DNA from: Armatimonadota bacterium
Lineage (GTDB): Bacteria; Armatimonadota; UBA5829; DTJY01
Assembly: GCA_029907255.1 (NCBI GenBank)
Contig: JARYMF010000002.1
Span: 124,001 to 188,000, forward strand
Reading direction: 5' to 3'
DNA length: 64,000 nucleotides
The position numbers and the translations under genes were made by a program. Shown piece after piece: positions 50,596-62,119 of the stretch; the stretch's first letter is position 1; the number at the start of each line of letters is the position of its first letter. Below the pieces are notes generated by a model that was given only the letters and a program-made list of their open reading frames with translations, searched no databases and was not told the origin of the DNA.

Positions 50596-51414
50596 TCAAT
50601 CATTTATTAACTTTCGTACCAAGAGTATCGCTCCAATTGCAAAGAGCCCGAGGAGAATTTCAGTCCAGAAGAGACCCAGGTGTCTTGATGCAAATATGGC
50701 AGAGAAGTTAATTCCAGCATGGATGCCTATTGCAAGAACCAGCCAGGACCTGTCTTGCCTTGAAAAAGCTTGCAGAACTACCAGCGAGAGAGCGACATGA
50801 ACAGGAAGAGTCGCAATGCGCTCAAAAGCGCCTGCCATGGGAAGCCATCCGGTCTTGGCAAATTCAATAATAGAAAGGGTCTGAGCGTTGAGATGAACCG
50901 CTGAAATATCTAATCTTCCATAGGCGGAAAGCATACGTAACACCGAAAGCATCTGAAGGGCGACGAGTGATGTTTCGAACCCCCCGTGTCCTAGCCCATA
51001 TATTACTGCATTCTGAGGATTACGACCACCACGAAAAAGAAATAAAAAGCCAATATATCGCGCTACCTCTTCGAAAAAGCCTGCGCTGAGTGCAAGACAT
51101 GCCAACCAAAGAATTGTTGCAGACTCATGTTGTGCACCGGTGACTTTTCTAATTATTTCAAGCGTGGGGAGGCGCAAAACTTGCGAGATAATGAACGTTA
51201 GAATCCCATAGGCGAGGTATTTCCATGGGGCATGAAGTTTACGGCGCATCCAAAGAGCCGATGTGATTGGGACTCCAATAACGATACAGATTGCTAGCCC
51301 ATAGTAAAAATAGGTATAAGAGCTCATGTGGAGAATATCCATGTAGCCAGCGTTTACTGGCAGGTCAGCTACGAGCATTATATCATTAGGGCAACTCAAG
51401 TAGCAATTTTGCAA
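50596..51414 (-). CDS. YhfC-family intramembrane protease-like protein
   Basis: This 272-residue protein has about seven membrane segments and the family signature GFFEEVARYIGFLF with a later GLGHGGFE (about 145). These glutamate and histidine contexts are proposed for the glutamic-type intramembrane proteases of the YhfC group; activity is not shown for most members. The start is ambiguous: the annotated ATG gives an extra 25-30 residues, and the hydrophobic part starts near MSSYTYFYYG. It is upstream of and co-directional with the TPR and dehydrogenase genes (80-base gap). Confidence 0.75.
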   Translation of the reverse strand: MQNCYLSCPNDIMLVADLPVNAGYMDILHMSSYTYFYYGLAICIVIGVPITSALWMRRKLHAPWKYLAYGILTFIISQVLRLPTLEIIRKVTGAQHESATILWLACLALSAGFFEEVARYIGFLFLFRGGRNPQNAVIYGLGHGGFETSLVALQMLSVLRMLSAYGRLDISAVHLNAQTLSIIEFAKTGWLPMAGAFERIATLPVHVALSLVVLQAFSRQDRSWLVLAIGIHAGINFSAIFASRHLGLFWTEILLGLFAIGAILLVRKLIND

Positions 51415-51487
51415 AATATCTTATGAACTCCTGCGATTAGTTGAGCATGAGAGGTGGCTTTCTCGGTTACTTATGCACGCCTAACGT

Positions 51488-51516
51488 TTGACAGCGAACT
51501 AGTGCAGTGTTAAATT
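51488..51516 (+). promoter_or_regulatory. promoter for the ligA gene train
   Basis: TTGACA (51488-51493), a 17-base spacer and TAAATT (51511-51516), about 115 bases before ligA. Confidence 0.55.
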
Positions 51517-51613
51517 TTACAATTGAGCCCAAGTAAAGTTGAAATGAAAAAGAGCTGAATTCTTGAAATTGCGCATTTTAATCTTTTTACCGCCCTATTC
51601 CTGAAGTACTTAG

Positions 51614-54151
<2,538 letters not shown>

Positions 54152-54168
<17 letters not shown>

Positions 54169-54589
54169 GGAATATGAGGTTGTTGATAAGCGCAAAATTA
54201 AGATTAATAAGGACGGAGATGTGGAAGTAGTCGAGGGCGCAAATCGCCAAGCTAATGAGTCCCCACAACCAAACGAGGAAGAAGCTTCAGCAAAAACCGA
54301 AGAAGCGGCTGAAGAAGAGTACCAAATGCAGCCGGCAGATGTGTACTCACTTCTTAAGTCTTTCATCGGTATCCTGGGAGCGCATGCTTGGCAGTGGCTC
54401 GGATTGGTAAAGAATCCTTTAACTGGAAAGATTGAGAAAGATCTTGGCCAGGCAAAAGTTGCAATTGATGCGCTTGCGCTTTTAATTGGGCACATCGAGA
54501 GCAATCTCCAGCCGGAAGAGATAAATGAATTGAAAGGAATGCTCAGCGATTTGCGGATGAATTTTGTCCGCCAGAGCGGAATGGGTTAA
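54152..54589 (+). CDS. DUF1844 domain protein
   Basis: The TTG start follows ACGGAGGG. The 145-residue product has a charged disordered N-terminus and the DUF1844 core at about 62-140 (DVYSLLKSFIGILGAHAWQWLGL and LLIGHIESNLQPEE). Function is unknown; in many bacteria it is encoded near fabrication and repair genes in this type of train. It is four bases before the HIT gene. Confidence 0.85.
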
Positions 54590-54592
54590 CCA

Positions 54593-55084
54593 ATGAAGCG
54601 TTTGTGGGCACCGTGGCGAATGAAGTATATTCAACAGAGCGAGATGGAGGGTTGTATATTTTGCGATAAGCCAAAAGAGAATAGAGATAAAGAAAACCTG
54701 ATTCTCTGGCGCGGGAAGACGGCTTTCATAATGCTGAACAGCTTTCCCTATAACCCTGGCCATTTAATGATTGCGCCGTTTAAACATACGGCGGATATGT
54801 ATGACCTAGGCGAAGACGAACTTCTCGAAATTAGCCAACTCTTAAGGTATTCGGTGCGGCTTTTGACCGCTGAGATGAACCCCGACGGTTTCAACTTGGG
54901 CGTTAATCTTGGTCGGCCAGCTGGTGCGGGAATCGAGGACCATTTACACTGGCATGTTGTTCCGCGTTGGAACGGCGATACAAACTTTATGCCTGTAATC
55001 GGAGAGACGAAGGTTTTACCCGAAAGTCTCGAAGCAACCTATGAGAAGCTAAAAAAGAGGATTGAAAACTTGGGGGCGCCATAG
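54593..55084 (+). CDS. HIT-family protein
   Basis: This 163-residue HIT-fold hydrolase has the histidine triad motif DHLHWHVVPRW (about 110-120) and an N-terminal CIFCDKPKENRDK zinc-like pair (CxxC). Many members hydrolyse AP4A/AP5A-type or nucleoside phosphoramidate substrates; the specific substrate is unknown. It lies between DUF1844 and the type 4 uracil glycosylase gene, within the plus-strand train. Confidence 0.93.
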   Translation: MKRLWAPWRMKYIQQSEMEGCIFCDKPKENRDKENLILWRGKTAFIMLNSFPYNPGHLMIAPFKHTADMYDLGEDELLEISQLLRYSVRLLTAEMNPDGFNLGVNLGRPAGAGIEDHLHWHVVPRWNGDTNFMPVIGETKVLPESLEATYEKLKKRIENLGAP

Positions 55085-55085
55085 C

Positions 55086-55715
55086 ATGTCTGAAGTAGTC
55101 GAACGCATGGAAAGGCTGAAGGCGGAAGCTCTTGAATGTCGACGGTGTGAGCTTTGTGAGACTCGAACGAACGTTGTTTTTGGCGAAGGGAATCCCGAGA
55201 CACCGTTGGTAATAATTGGAGAAGGTCCAGGGGCAACAGAGGACGCTACAGGGCGGCCATTCGTCGGCAGGGCTGGTCAGCTTCTCGATCAAGCGCTTAG
55301 GGAGAATGGCATCACCCGAAAACATGTGTATATATGCAATGTTCTCAAATGTAGGGCAATCACAGTCGAAAACGGTGCTGTGCGAAATCGGCCGCCTACT
55401 GCTACTGAGATTGCAATGTGTCTTCCCTGGCTCCAAAAGCAAATTGAGATTATTCAGCCGCTGGTTATATTATGTCTGGGCGCACCTGCAGCAAACACAA
55501 TCATTCATAAGGGTTTTCAAATGACAAAGGAGCGGGGCCAATGGTTTCCCACTCCATATGCTAGATATGCTACGGCAGCGCTACACCCGGCTTACATTTT
55601 GCGCCAACATGGCGAGGCTTTCGAAAGCGCTCGTGCTTCTCTGGTGGCTGACATTGCGGCTGCTCGCCTAAAGGTTATTGAGGCGAAAAAGGAGCCTAAA
55701 CTCAGCTTGTTCTGA
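55086..55715 (+). CDS. udgA: type 4 uracil-DNA glycosylase
   Basis: The ATG at 55086 is preferred, as the frame upstream overlaps the HIT gene. The 209-residue iron-sulfur enzyme removes uracil from DNA. It has the family motif GEGPGATEDATGRPFVGRAG (about 42-61), cysteines CRRCELC (about 15-21) and others at 87 and about 104 that can form the [4Fe-4S] site, and ALHPAYILR near the end. The train ligA, udg and, nearby on the other strand, nfo points to base-excision repair. It is 14 bases before pabB. Confidence 0.93.
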   Translation: MSEVVERMERLKAEALECRRCELCETRTNVVFGEGNPETPLVIIGEGPGATEDATGRPFVGRAGQLLDQALRENGITRKHVYICNVLKCRAITVENGAVRNRPPTATEIAMCLPWLQKQIEIIQPLVILCLGAPAANTIIHKGFQMTKERGQWFPTPYARYATAALHPAYILRQHGEAFESARASLVADIAAARLKVIEAKKEPKLSLF

Positions 55716-55729
55716 AAGGACCATTACTT

Positions 55730-57181
55730 TTGAGTAGCCGTGCTTCATATCTGGCAACCAAAAGCTCCTCCATATTGACCCGGAAATTACCGTTCTGGGT
55801 TGAGCCAGCGCAGGTTTTCGAGCATATTGCCTGCCTGCCCGGCTCGATGCTTCTTGAAAGCCAGCCAGGCGCACTTTATGGAAGATTCTCGATTATTTGC
55901 ACCAGTCCCTTCGGGACCCTCCGCACAATTGGCCGCAGCAGTTTTCTAAATATGTCGGGTGAAAGCTTGGAAACAAATTTATCTCCATTTGAAATACTTC
56001 GGGATTTGCTTTTTCGTTTCCAAACCGAGCCCAATCTACTTGCGGGAGCCATTGTTGGATACTTTGGATATGAAATGGGCGGTTTAATTGAGAATTTACC
56101 TGAGCCTCAACCTGATGATATTGGCATGCCGGACTGCTTTCTTGGCTTCTATAATCACTTGGCAATCTTTGACCATACAGAGAAGGCAATATTTCTGAAT
56201 GGATGCTCCCTAGAGGGGACACCAGATCCATTGCCTGGAATCATGGCACTAGAACAATTGATTATTGACGCACAAGGCGAAGACAATCAACATCATTTGC
56301 CAAGAGAGGGCGAGAGTATAATTGCTCCTTGCTCAAGCTTTACACTGGATGAATACTGCGCGGTTGTTAATAGGTGCAAAGAATATATTGCGGCTGGCGA
56401 TATCTACCAGGTAAACATTTCTCAAAGGTTTAAAGTGCCGCTCACAATGTCACCCTGGAGTATGTATCTTAAATTGAGAAGCATCAATCCGTCGCCCTAT
56501 GCTGCCTATTTAAACTGCGGCGGTTTCCAAGTTGTGTGTTCCTCGCCCGAATGTTTCCTTGACTACTGCCCCAGCACGCGAATTGTGATTACAAAACCAA
56601 TTAAAGGCACGCGGCCACGTGGAAGCACCTCGAGTGAGGATGAGAGGCTTGCGAGAGAGCTAGCCTCAAGCGAGAAAGACATGGCAGAGAATGTCATGAT
56701 TGTGGACCTTGAAAGGAACGACCTTGGGCGGGTGTGTGAGTTTGGTTCGGTGGATGTGCCGCTTCTTGCGCAGGTGGAAAGCCATTCGACAGTGCATCAC
56801 CTTGTTACGACTGTTAGGGGTCGCTTGCGGCAAGGGCTAGGAGCAGTGGATTTGCTGATGGCTTGTTTCCCTAGCGGTTCTATTACCGGTGCACCAAAAA
56901 TACGCTCGATGGAGATTATCAGCGAACTCGAGCCGGTTCGCCGCGGAGTATATACTGGTTCGATAGGTTATCTTGGGTTTGACGGCTCGGTTAATCTGAA
57001 CGTAGCAATTAGGACAGCTATAACAAAGGGTGATTTGTGTTATTTCCACGTTGGCGGGGGCATTGTTGCTGATTCCGAGCCGGTGGCCGAATACCAGGAG
57101 ACACTTGACAAGGGTCGAGCATTCATGGAGGTTCTAGGATGTCTGAAAAGCTCCTCAAAGAATGGGGCAAAGTTTGCATAA
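55730..57181 (+). CDS. pabB: para-aminobenzoate synthase component I
   Basis: The start is TTG after GAAAGGA. The 483-residue chorismate-binding enzyme shows CSSPECFLDY, PIKGTRPRGS (the lysine form typical of PabB; TrpE reads PIAGT), ENVMIVDLERNDLGRV and GGGIVADSEPVAEYQET. It turns chorismate and ammonia into 4-amino-4-deoxychorismate for folate. The amidotransferase PabA is not nearby, so it may use free ammonia or an unlinked partner such as TrpG. It overlaps pabC by 43 bases. Confidence 0.9.
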   Translation: MSSRASYLATKSSSILTRKLPFWVEPAQVFEHIACLPGSMLLESQPGALYGRFSIICTSPFGTLRTIGRSSFLNMSGESLETNLSPFEILRDLLFRFQTEPNLLAGAIVGYFGYEMGGLIENLPEPQPDDIGMPDCFLGFYNHLAIFDHTEKAIFLNGCSLEGTPDPLPGIMALEQLIIDAQGEDNQHHLPREGESIIAPCSSFTLDEYCAVVNRCKEYIAAGDIYQVNISQRFKVPLTMSPWSMYLKLRSINPSPYAAYLNCGGFQVVCSSPECFLDYCPSTRIVITKPIKGTRPRGSTSSEDERLARELASSEKDMAENVMIVDLERNDLGRVCEFGSVDVPLLAQVESHSTVHHLVTTVRGRLRQGLGAVDLLMACFPSGSITGAPKIRSMEIISELEPVRRGVYTGSIGYLGFDGSVNLNVAIRTAITKGDLCYFHVGGGIVADSEPVAEYQETLDKGRAFMEVLGCLKSSSKNGAKFA

Positions 57182-58002
57182 ATGGAAAGCTTGTCGCGGC
57201 AGAAGAAGCAACTGTCTCGGCTATCGATAGGGGCTTTTTGTATGGAGATGGAATATTTGAAACGATACGTGTCTATAAGGGAGTGCCATTTATGCTCGAT
57301 GCGCACCTTGCACGCATGGCTGAGGGTTGCTCAGTGATTTCTATGCCCCCTCCAAACATGGAACAAGTCAAGCTTTGGGTTGAGGAAACCCTCTCGGCAA
57401 ATTATCTGAGCGATGCTTATTTGAGGATTACGGCAACTAGAGGGGCAACCGGTTTGCTTTGGTATGACCTTGATACTTCCAGCGTGACTGTGGTGATTAT
57501 GGCTAAGCCAATGGTGCAGGAGAGATTCAGCGAGGGGTTACGCTTGATGGTGTCAAGCTTCCGAAGTGATGAGCTTAGCCCTCTTAGTCGTATAAAGCAT
57601 ACTGGAATCCTCTGGAAGATTATGGCTAGGGCGGAGGCTAGGCGTGCTGGAGTAGATGACGCTCTCTTGCTCAACACCAAAGGGCATGTCTCTGAAGCAA
57701 CTGCTGCAAATATATTTTGGGTATGCGATGGAAAGCTCTTTACGCCAGCGCTGGATTGCGGAATCCTTGCAGGAATTACCCGTGCAATTGTGATTGAGAT
57801 AGCAAATGCTGTTGGAATCGAGACACAGGAAGGCTATTTCACACTAGACGATGTTTTCAATGCTGAGGAGGTCTTTCTAACCAGCTCAACTAGAGAGCTT
57901 GTGCCGGTGCGCTCGCTTGGCGATAAACAGTTTGGAGACATGGGTTATGGCCGGATGACCAAGCTGTTGTTGAGCCTGTACCAAGAACGTCTTCCTTCAT
58001 GA
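57139..58002 (+). CDS. pabC: aminodeoxychorismate lyase / fold-type IV aminotransferase
   Basis: This 287-residue PLP enzyme has AIDRGFLYGDGIFETIRVYK (about 29-48), the catalytic lysine in SRIKHTGILWKI (about 150) and EATAANIFWV. It is probably PabC, which cleaves 4-amino-4-deoxychorismate to para-aminobenzoate and pyruvate; branched-chain or D-amino-acid transaminase activity cannot be excluded. The start, preceded by GGAGG, lies 43 bases inside the pabB 3' end, so the two are tightly linked. Confidence 0.88.
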   Translation: MSEKLLKEWGKVCINGKLVAAEEATVSAIDRGFLYGDGIFETIRVYKGVPFMLDAHLARMAEGCSVISMPPPNMEQVKLWVEETLSANYLSDAYLRITATRGATGLLWYDLDTSSVTVVIMAKPMVQERFSEGLRLMVSSFRSDELSPLSRIKHTGILWKIMARAEARRAGVDDALLLNTKGHVSEATAANIFWVCDGKLFTPALDCGILAGITRAIVIEIANAVGIETQEGYFTLDDVFNAEEVFLTSSTRELVPVRSLGDKQFGDMGYGRMTKLLLSLYQERLPS

Positions 58003-58081
58003 ACCTGTTTCTAGCAAGAGATGATTTTGTTTGCTGTTGAAAAAGATAGTGCCTTTTTAATAATGATATTGCCTTCGAATA

Positions 58082-58110
58082 TTGACACAACATGGCGCTC
58101 GGTACAAAAT
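58082..58110 (+). promoter_or_regulatory. candidate promoter for the small MshEN-like gene
   Basis: TTGACA (58082-58087), a 17-base spacer and CAAAAT (58105-58110). The leader would be very short, about 12 bases, so the assignment is uncertain. Confidence 0.35.
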
Positions 58111-58129
58111 GTAGTGGGAGGTAAGAAGC

Positions 58130-58345
58130 ATGGCGGAAAACAAACTCCTTGGTGAGATAATGATTGATATGGGTTTTGCATCGCGAGAAATAATCATGGA
58201 ATGTCTTAAAATGCAAACAGAGATTCATCAAAAAGGGCTTGACCCCGTTCCCATCGGGCGGCTGCTCATAAAAACTGGCCACATTACAATGGAACAGCTA
58301 GAGAAAGCCTTGGCTAAGCAGGCAAAATCTCGACTGCCAAGTTAG
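58130..58345 (+). CDS. small protein with MshEN/GspE-N-like helical motif
   Basis: This 71-residue protein has repeated LGEIMIDMGFASREIIMECL and IGRLLIKTGHITMEQLEKAL, each like the loop-helix module at the N-terminus of type II secretion/MshE ATPases (which binds c-di-GMP in some of them). As a stand-alone protein it may be a regulator; function is unknown. A good ribosome-binding site GGGAGG precedes the ATG. It is 127 bases after pabC. Confidence 0.8.
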   Translation: MAENKLLGEIMIDMGFASREIIMECLKMQTEIHQKGLDPVPIGRLLIKTGHITMEQLEKALAKQAKSRLPS

Positions 58346-58412
58346 GTTTTGCTTTTACAGATAGGTGAAATTGCTCCTAGTTGTAAACCAACATCGCTTG
58401 TCCAGCAGGAGT

Positions 58413-59258
58413 TTACTTTTCACGCAGCCTCTTTAAAACTCCGAGATCATGGATATCTGTCTCGATAGACTTCGCGGGAACCTCAATTACCCCGGCGAGG
58501 TTTGCAAGTGGCGGGTAATGTAGCAGAGCGTGGAAGCCCTGCTCACCAATTTTCCCCACGCCTATATTTGCGTGCCGGTCAACACGCGAGCCAAGTTCAA
58601 CTTTGGTGTCGTTCAGGTGTAAAAGCTTGAGATATTCCATTCCGACAGTCGAGTCAAAAGCCTCGAATGTTCGTTCAATCTCATCTTTATTTGACACATC
58701 GTATCCCGCTCCCCAAAGATGAGCAGTGTCGAGGCATATCCCCAGTCTGTCTGCGTAATCGCTTAGTTGGTCAAGAATTGCCCGCAGGTTCTCGAATTTC
58801 GAACCAATCGAATCGCCAGAGCCGGCGGAATTTTCAAGAAGGAGCGCCGTCTTTCCAGTTGATTGGTTCAGCGCCTTAGAAATAGCACTGGCAACACGTT
58901 TGATTCCCTGCTCAATTCCTGAACCCTTGTGACTTCCTATGTGAGTTACGACGAAATTGGCGCCAATTGCCTCAGCACGGCGCACATGGTCCGCTAGTAC
59001 GTGAGCTGATGCCAAATAAATACGCCAATCAGGTGATGCGAGATTAAGCAAATATGGTGTATGGACGGCTACTGGGTGGAGGCCGAAATCGGTTGTGAGC
59101 TTTCTAAAGAGTGCACCGTTGGCAGGTTCGATTGGTGGCGAATTCCAAGCATTTGGATTGGCGGCGAAAACCTGGATTGTCTCGCATCCGATCTCCGCAG
59201 CTGTCCTTGCCGCTGCTTCCAAACCCTCGCTTATTCGCATGTGTACGCCAAGTCGCAT
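58413..59258 (-). CDS. nfo: endonuclease IV (AP endonuclease)
   Basis: This 281-residue TIM-barrel AP endonuclease has the metal-ligand strands RLGVHMRISEGLE, HTPYLLNLASPD (about 65), THIGSHKG (about 107), LLLENSAGSGDSIG (about 140), LGICLDTAHLWGAGYD (about 170), LHLNDTKVELGSRVDRHANIGVGKIG (about 212) and the last strand IEVPAKS. It nicks DNA at abasic sites, downstream of the uracil glycosylase at 55086. A preceding small gene ends 15 bases before its start, so the two probably form a minus-strand pair. Confidence 0.96.
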   Translation of the reverse strand: MRLGVHMRISEGLEAAARTAAEIGCETIQVFAANPNAWNSPPIEPANGALFRKLTTDFGLHPVAVHTPYLLNLASPDWRIYLASAHVLADHVRRAEAIGANFVVTHIGSHKGSGIEQGIKRVASAISKALNQSTGKTALLLENSAGSGDSIGSKFENLRAILDQLSDYADRLGICLDTAHLWGAGYDVSNKDEIERTFEAFDSTVGMEYLKLLHLNDTKVELGSRVDRHANIGVGKIGEQGFHALLHYPPLANLAGVIEVPAKSIETDIHDLGVLKRLREK

Positions 59259-59273
59259 TGGGCGTGCGCAGCG

Positions 59274-59597
59274 TTACTCCTCTTCCTCATCAAACTCATC
59301 AAGTTCCGTGGGGCAATAGCTGAATGAGCTGATTTCTTCTCCGCGGAATATTGTGACTAGCATTTCCTCGCGTTCAAAGCTGGGAAGATAGGACGATACT
59401 ATTTGGTCGTCAATTTCGGCAAGCAACTGCTCTTCTTGTTGTAGTGAGACATCTACCTCAAAGAACAGTGTGAGGTATATGGTATAGTGGGCATAGTGGA
59501 GATGGACTTGTCCGATTCGCCGTTCTCCTTGCCAAATTATATAGATTTCTGAAGATACTGTGCGTACTATTCTCGAAAGCTTGTAATCTTCTGCCAC
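59274..59597 (-). CDS. small acidic protein of unknown function
   Basis: The GTG start follows AAGGAG. This 107-residue protein has beta-rich middle patterns (IYIIWQGERRIGQVHLHYAHYTIYLTLFFE) and a C-terminus rich in Asp and Glu (ELDEFDEEEE). It is 15 bases upstream of nfo on the same strand. No family was recognised. Confidence 0.65.
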   Translation of the reverse strand: MAEDYKLSRIVRTVSSEIYIIWQGERRIGQVHLHYAHYTIYLTLFFEVDVSLQQEEQLLAEIDDQIVSSYLPSFEREEMLVTIFRGEEISSFSYCPTELDEFDEEEE

Positions 59598-59750
59598 TCT
59601 CGTTTCTCCTTGCCCGTAGTTTTTAGACGTGTTTTAAAAATATTATACGCCAATAAAAACCATTCCGCAAGACAAATGCGCTAAGTTAGTCATTTACTAT
59701 CGGTTGTTTGCCAATTGCGTTTCCGAGCATTCTACGTTTCGATTTGCTGA

Positions 59751-60176
59751 GTGAAGGGTACAGCAAAATATGATTATTTTCGCAGGTTTGGAGATAATCA
59801 TTGGTGGTGGGGTTCAATGATATGGCTGATTGTTTTCGTGGGCGTCATTGCCTTATGTAATCTTTTGCTGCTAGGCACAGTTGCTTATCTTGCATTAATG
59901 GTTAGAGGACTTATTAATAAGTCAGTTCAACCAGCAATGGCTGAAGTAACGTCAACAATAAAGTCGGTCAATGGCTTTGTTGAGAAAGTAGAAAACAGAG
60001 CAGAACATGTAATGGAAATTAGCGAGGAGACTGCTAAAAAAGTATCGAGCAAAATTGTAGCGACGACTGATATTATCAAACAAGCGGTTTCGTCACCGCT
60101 TATTGGCATTCTAAGCATAATAGCTGGTGTCTCGCGTGCGATTAGCGAGTATAAGCGGACATCGGTGCAAAAATAA
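59751..60176 (+). CDS. DUF948-like membrane protein
   Basis: The start may be GTG at 59751 or, with GGTGG upstream, ATG at 59817 (MIWLIVFVGVIALC), directly before the membrane segment. Either form has one N-terminal helix, then an amphipathic coiled region (MAEVTSTIKSVNGFVEKVENRAEHVME) typical of DUF948 (YtxG-like) proteins. It is 14 bases before a YtxH gene. Such pairs are known as general-stress or envelope proteins in Bacillus. Confidence 0.78.
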   Translation: MKGTAKYDYFRRFGDNHWWWGSMIWLIVFVGVIALCNLLLLGTVAYLALMVRGLINKSVQPAMAEVTSTIKSVNGFVEKVENRAEHVMEISEETAKKVSSKIVATTDIIKQAVSSPLIGILSIIAGVSRAISEYKRTSVQK

Positions 60177-60190
60177 AAGGAGGAGTTGCA

Positions 60191-60553
60191 ATGGCACGCA
60201 AGGGAAACTTTTGGCTCGGCATCCTAATTGGCGCGGCCGCAGGGGCTGTTACCGCTTTGCTTTACGCCCCCAAAAAGGGTGAAGAGCTTCGAAGCGATAT
60301 TGGCGAGAAAGCCCGTGAGGCTGGAAGAAAAGCGGGCGAAGCATGGGGTGAAATGAAAGCGAAGGCTTCCACCCTTGCATCAACAGCAAAGGGGCAAATT
60401 TCGCAAGCGGCAATTAAGAGCCGTGAAATGGTCGCAGCAACTAAATCAAAAGTCAAGGAAGCCGTGGAGGCTGGACGTCAAGCCGCTGAAGAAAAGCGAA
60501 AAGAGCTCGAAGCTCAAATGGAGGAGAAAGAACGCGAGTCCCCTTGTGAGTAA
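60191..60553 (+). CDS. YtxH-domain membrane protein
   Basis: This 120-residue protein has an N-terminal membrane helix (GILIGAAAGAVTALLYAPKKGEELR) characteristic of YtxH, then a Lys/Ala/Glu-rich amphipathic tail. The ribosome-binding site AAAAGGAGG is strong. YtxH proteins respond to stress in Bacillus, with unknown mechanism. It is paired with the DUF948-like gene and ended by a strong hairpin terminator. Confidence 0.85.
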   Translation: MARKGNFWLGILIGAAAGAVTALLYAPKKGEELRSDIGEKAREAGRKAGEAWGEMKAKASTLASTAKGQISQAAIKSREMVAATKSKVKEAVEAGRQAAEEKRKELEAQMEEKERESPCE

Positions 60554-60590
60554 GAATAGAAATAATTTGGAAATACCCGTAAAACGGAAG

Positions 60591-60673
60591 AACAGGGGAA
60601 ATAAATACAAAAACTGCCAAATTGACTAGAATGGCTCATCCATAGTGGCTTCATTTCCCCTGTTTGCTTTTTT
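60591..60673 (+). terminator. long-loop terminator after the YtxH gene
   Basis: AACAGGGGAAAT (60591-60602) pairs perfectly with ATTTCCCCTGTT (60653-60664), then TTTGC and TTTTTT. The 50-base loop has a smaller GCCA/TGGC hairpin. It lies between the plus-strand YtxH gene and the convergent MFS gene. Confidence 0.8.
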
Positions 60674-60674
60674 A

Positions 60675-61892
60675 TTAATATCTTGACTTGACTCCTACCA
60701 GCTGAAGTACTGCACCGAGGAGCATAAGCAGCATTGATATTAGGAAAACAAACCTGATATCTATATGGCTTGCTCTAAAGAATGCAACTAGCGCAGCTCC
60801 TATAAATGGCGCTATCGTTCCTCTGATGCCTAATAAGAATGAGTGCAATGCCTGGTAGTGTGATTCTCTGCCTTCTTTTGCAAAGTAGAGAATGCTATTA
60901 AAGTAGCTGAGCTCTATTCCAGCCATGGTGATTCCGTTGATTATCGCAGCTGGAATCAACATCCAAACATTGTTTGCCAGGAAGTAAGCAAAGGGCACTA
61001 GGCTTACCATCAAGACATTTACCATCACTGCTTTTAATGGGCTCTGCATATCCACGTATTTTCCCCAATATAGATAAGAGAACATCCAAATAACAGTTGC
61101 AATGTTTGATAACATGGCGACTTGTGCTGCTGTAATGTGCAGTTGGTCCACCTGAAATACAGGATAGAGTGGCGCTACAATCAAATTTCCAAATCCGAAC
61201 GTGAATACCGAGAGCGCAAACCAAGCATAGTTGCGGTCTTCTTTGAAGATGGCAAGCGTGCTCCGCAAAAACTGAACTGTTGAGGATTTGTAATTGTTTG
61301 ATTTTGGGTCAACGGGAGCTGTTCTTATGCTTCCGAAGACCAAGGATGATGTGATGCCGAAAAGGGCACCAATTGGGAATATGTAGTTAAAATCTAGAAT
61401 ATGCCTTTTAAGCAGTTGGCCAACTGCTAAGGTGGAAAAGAAGCTTGTTGCTGCAAGTCCAACCCTGATATAGCCCATTATTCGGCCTCGATGTTCATCA
61501 GGGTAAATCTCTTTGAGTACTGCGGCATAGGCTGGTCCAGAAACTGTGGCTACGAGCTGTGCGGCAGATGCAATTAGCGCGAAACGGAGAGGGGTCATTG
61601 TGAAAAGAGTAAGCAGAAATAGTGCTCGCGCGATTACACCTGACCAAACTACATAAGGCATTTTAGCCTTGCCTTCCATTGCGTTTGCGTAAAACAATGC
61701 AAACATGCTTCCCACATAGGGAGCAGAGGTTATCAAAGCGATTAGCGAAGTACTAGAGTGGAGCTCGTCTCTTGCAATGAACCCAATAAATGGAAAAATT
61801 GCACCATTGTATACGCCAACTAGCAATCCGGACAATGCGTCGCGGCGATATGCATTCCTTACCTCTTGTGGTACGGCTTTTTCGAAGAACAC
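60675..61892 (-). CDS. MFS transporter
   Basis: This 405-residue protein has about 12 membrane segments with the MFS pattern. Its loop 2-3 motif is divergent (YANAMEGKAKMPYVVWSG instead of GxLaDrxGrk) and the second conserved site reads YPDEHRGRIMGYIRVG. The start GTG has no clear ribosome-binding site. A hairpin (TGCCTG/CAGGCA, about 61983-62003) lies in the gap to the next gene. Substrate unknown. Confidence 0.85.
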   Translation of the reverse strand: MFFEKAVPQEVRNAYRRDALSGLLVGVYNGAIFPFIGFIARDELHSSTSLIALITSAPYVGSMFALFYANAMEGKAKMPYVVWSGVIARALFLLTLFTMTPLRFALIASAAQLVATVSGPAYAAVLKEIYPDEHRGRIMGYIRVGLAATSFFSTLAVGQLLKRHILDFNYIFPIGALFGITSSLVFGSIRTAPVDPKSNNYKSSTVQFLRSTLAIFKEDRNYAWFALSVFTFGFGNLIVAPLYPVFQVDQLHITAAQVAMLSNIATVIWMFSYLYWGKYVDMQSPLKAVMVNVLMVSLVPFAYFLANNVWMLIPAAIINGITMAGIELSYFNSILYFAKEGRESHYQALHSFLLGIRGTIAPFIGAALVAFFRASHIDIRFVFLISMLLMLLGAVLQLVGVKSRY

Positions 61893-62119
61893 TTTTGTTT
61901 TCTGCCAGCTGTTGTAGTTGTCTCGTCGGCGGCCGGCACCTCCATTGTTTCCTTTAGTTCAATGGAATTGTCTATCCTCCACTGCCTGTAAACCTGCAGG
62001 CAAATGTGACTCAAATTGATTTGCTTTTGCAATTTGATATTCTAAATAAAGTTTTCAAGGGAAATTTTGCTAAAATAAACTTTGGCTGGTACCAAATTTT
62101 GACCTAAGTATGTGGCTTT

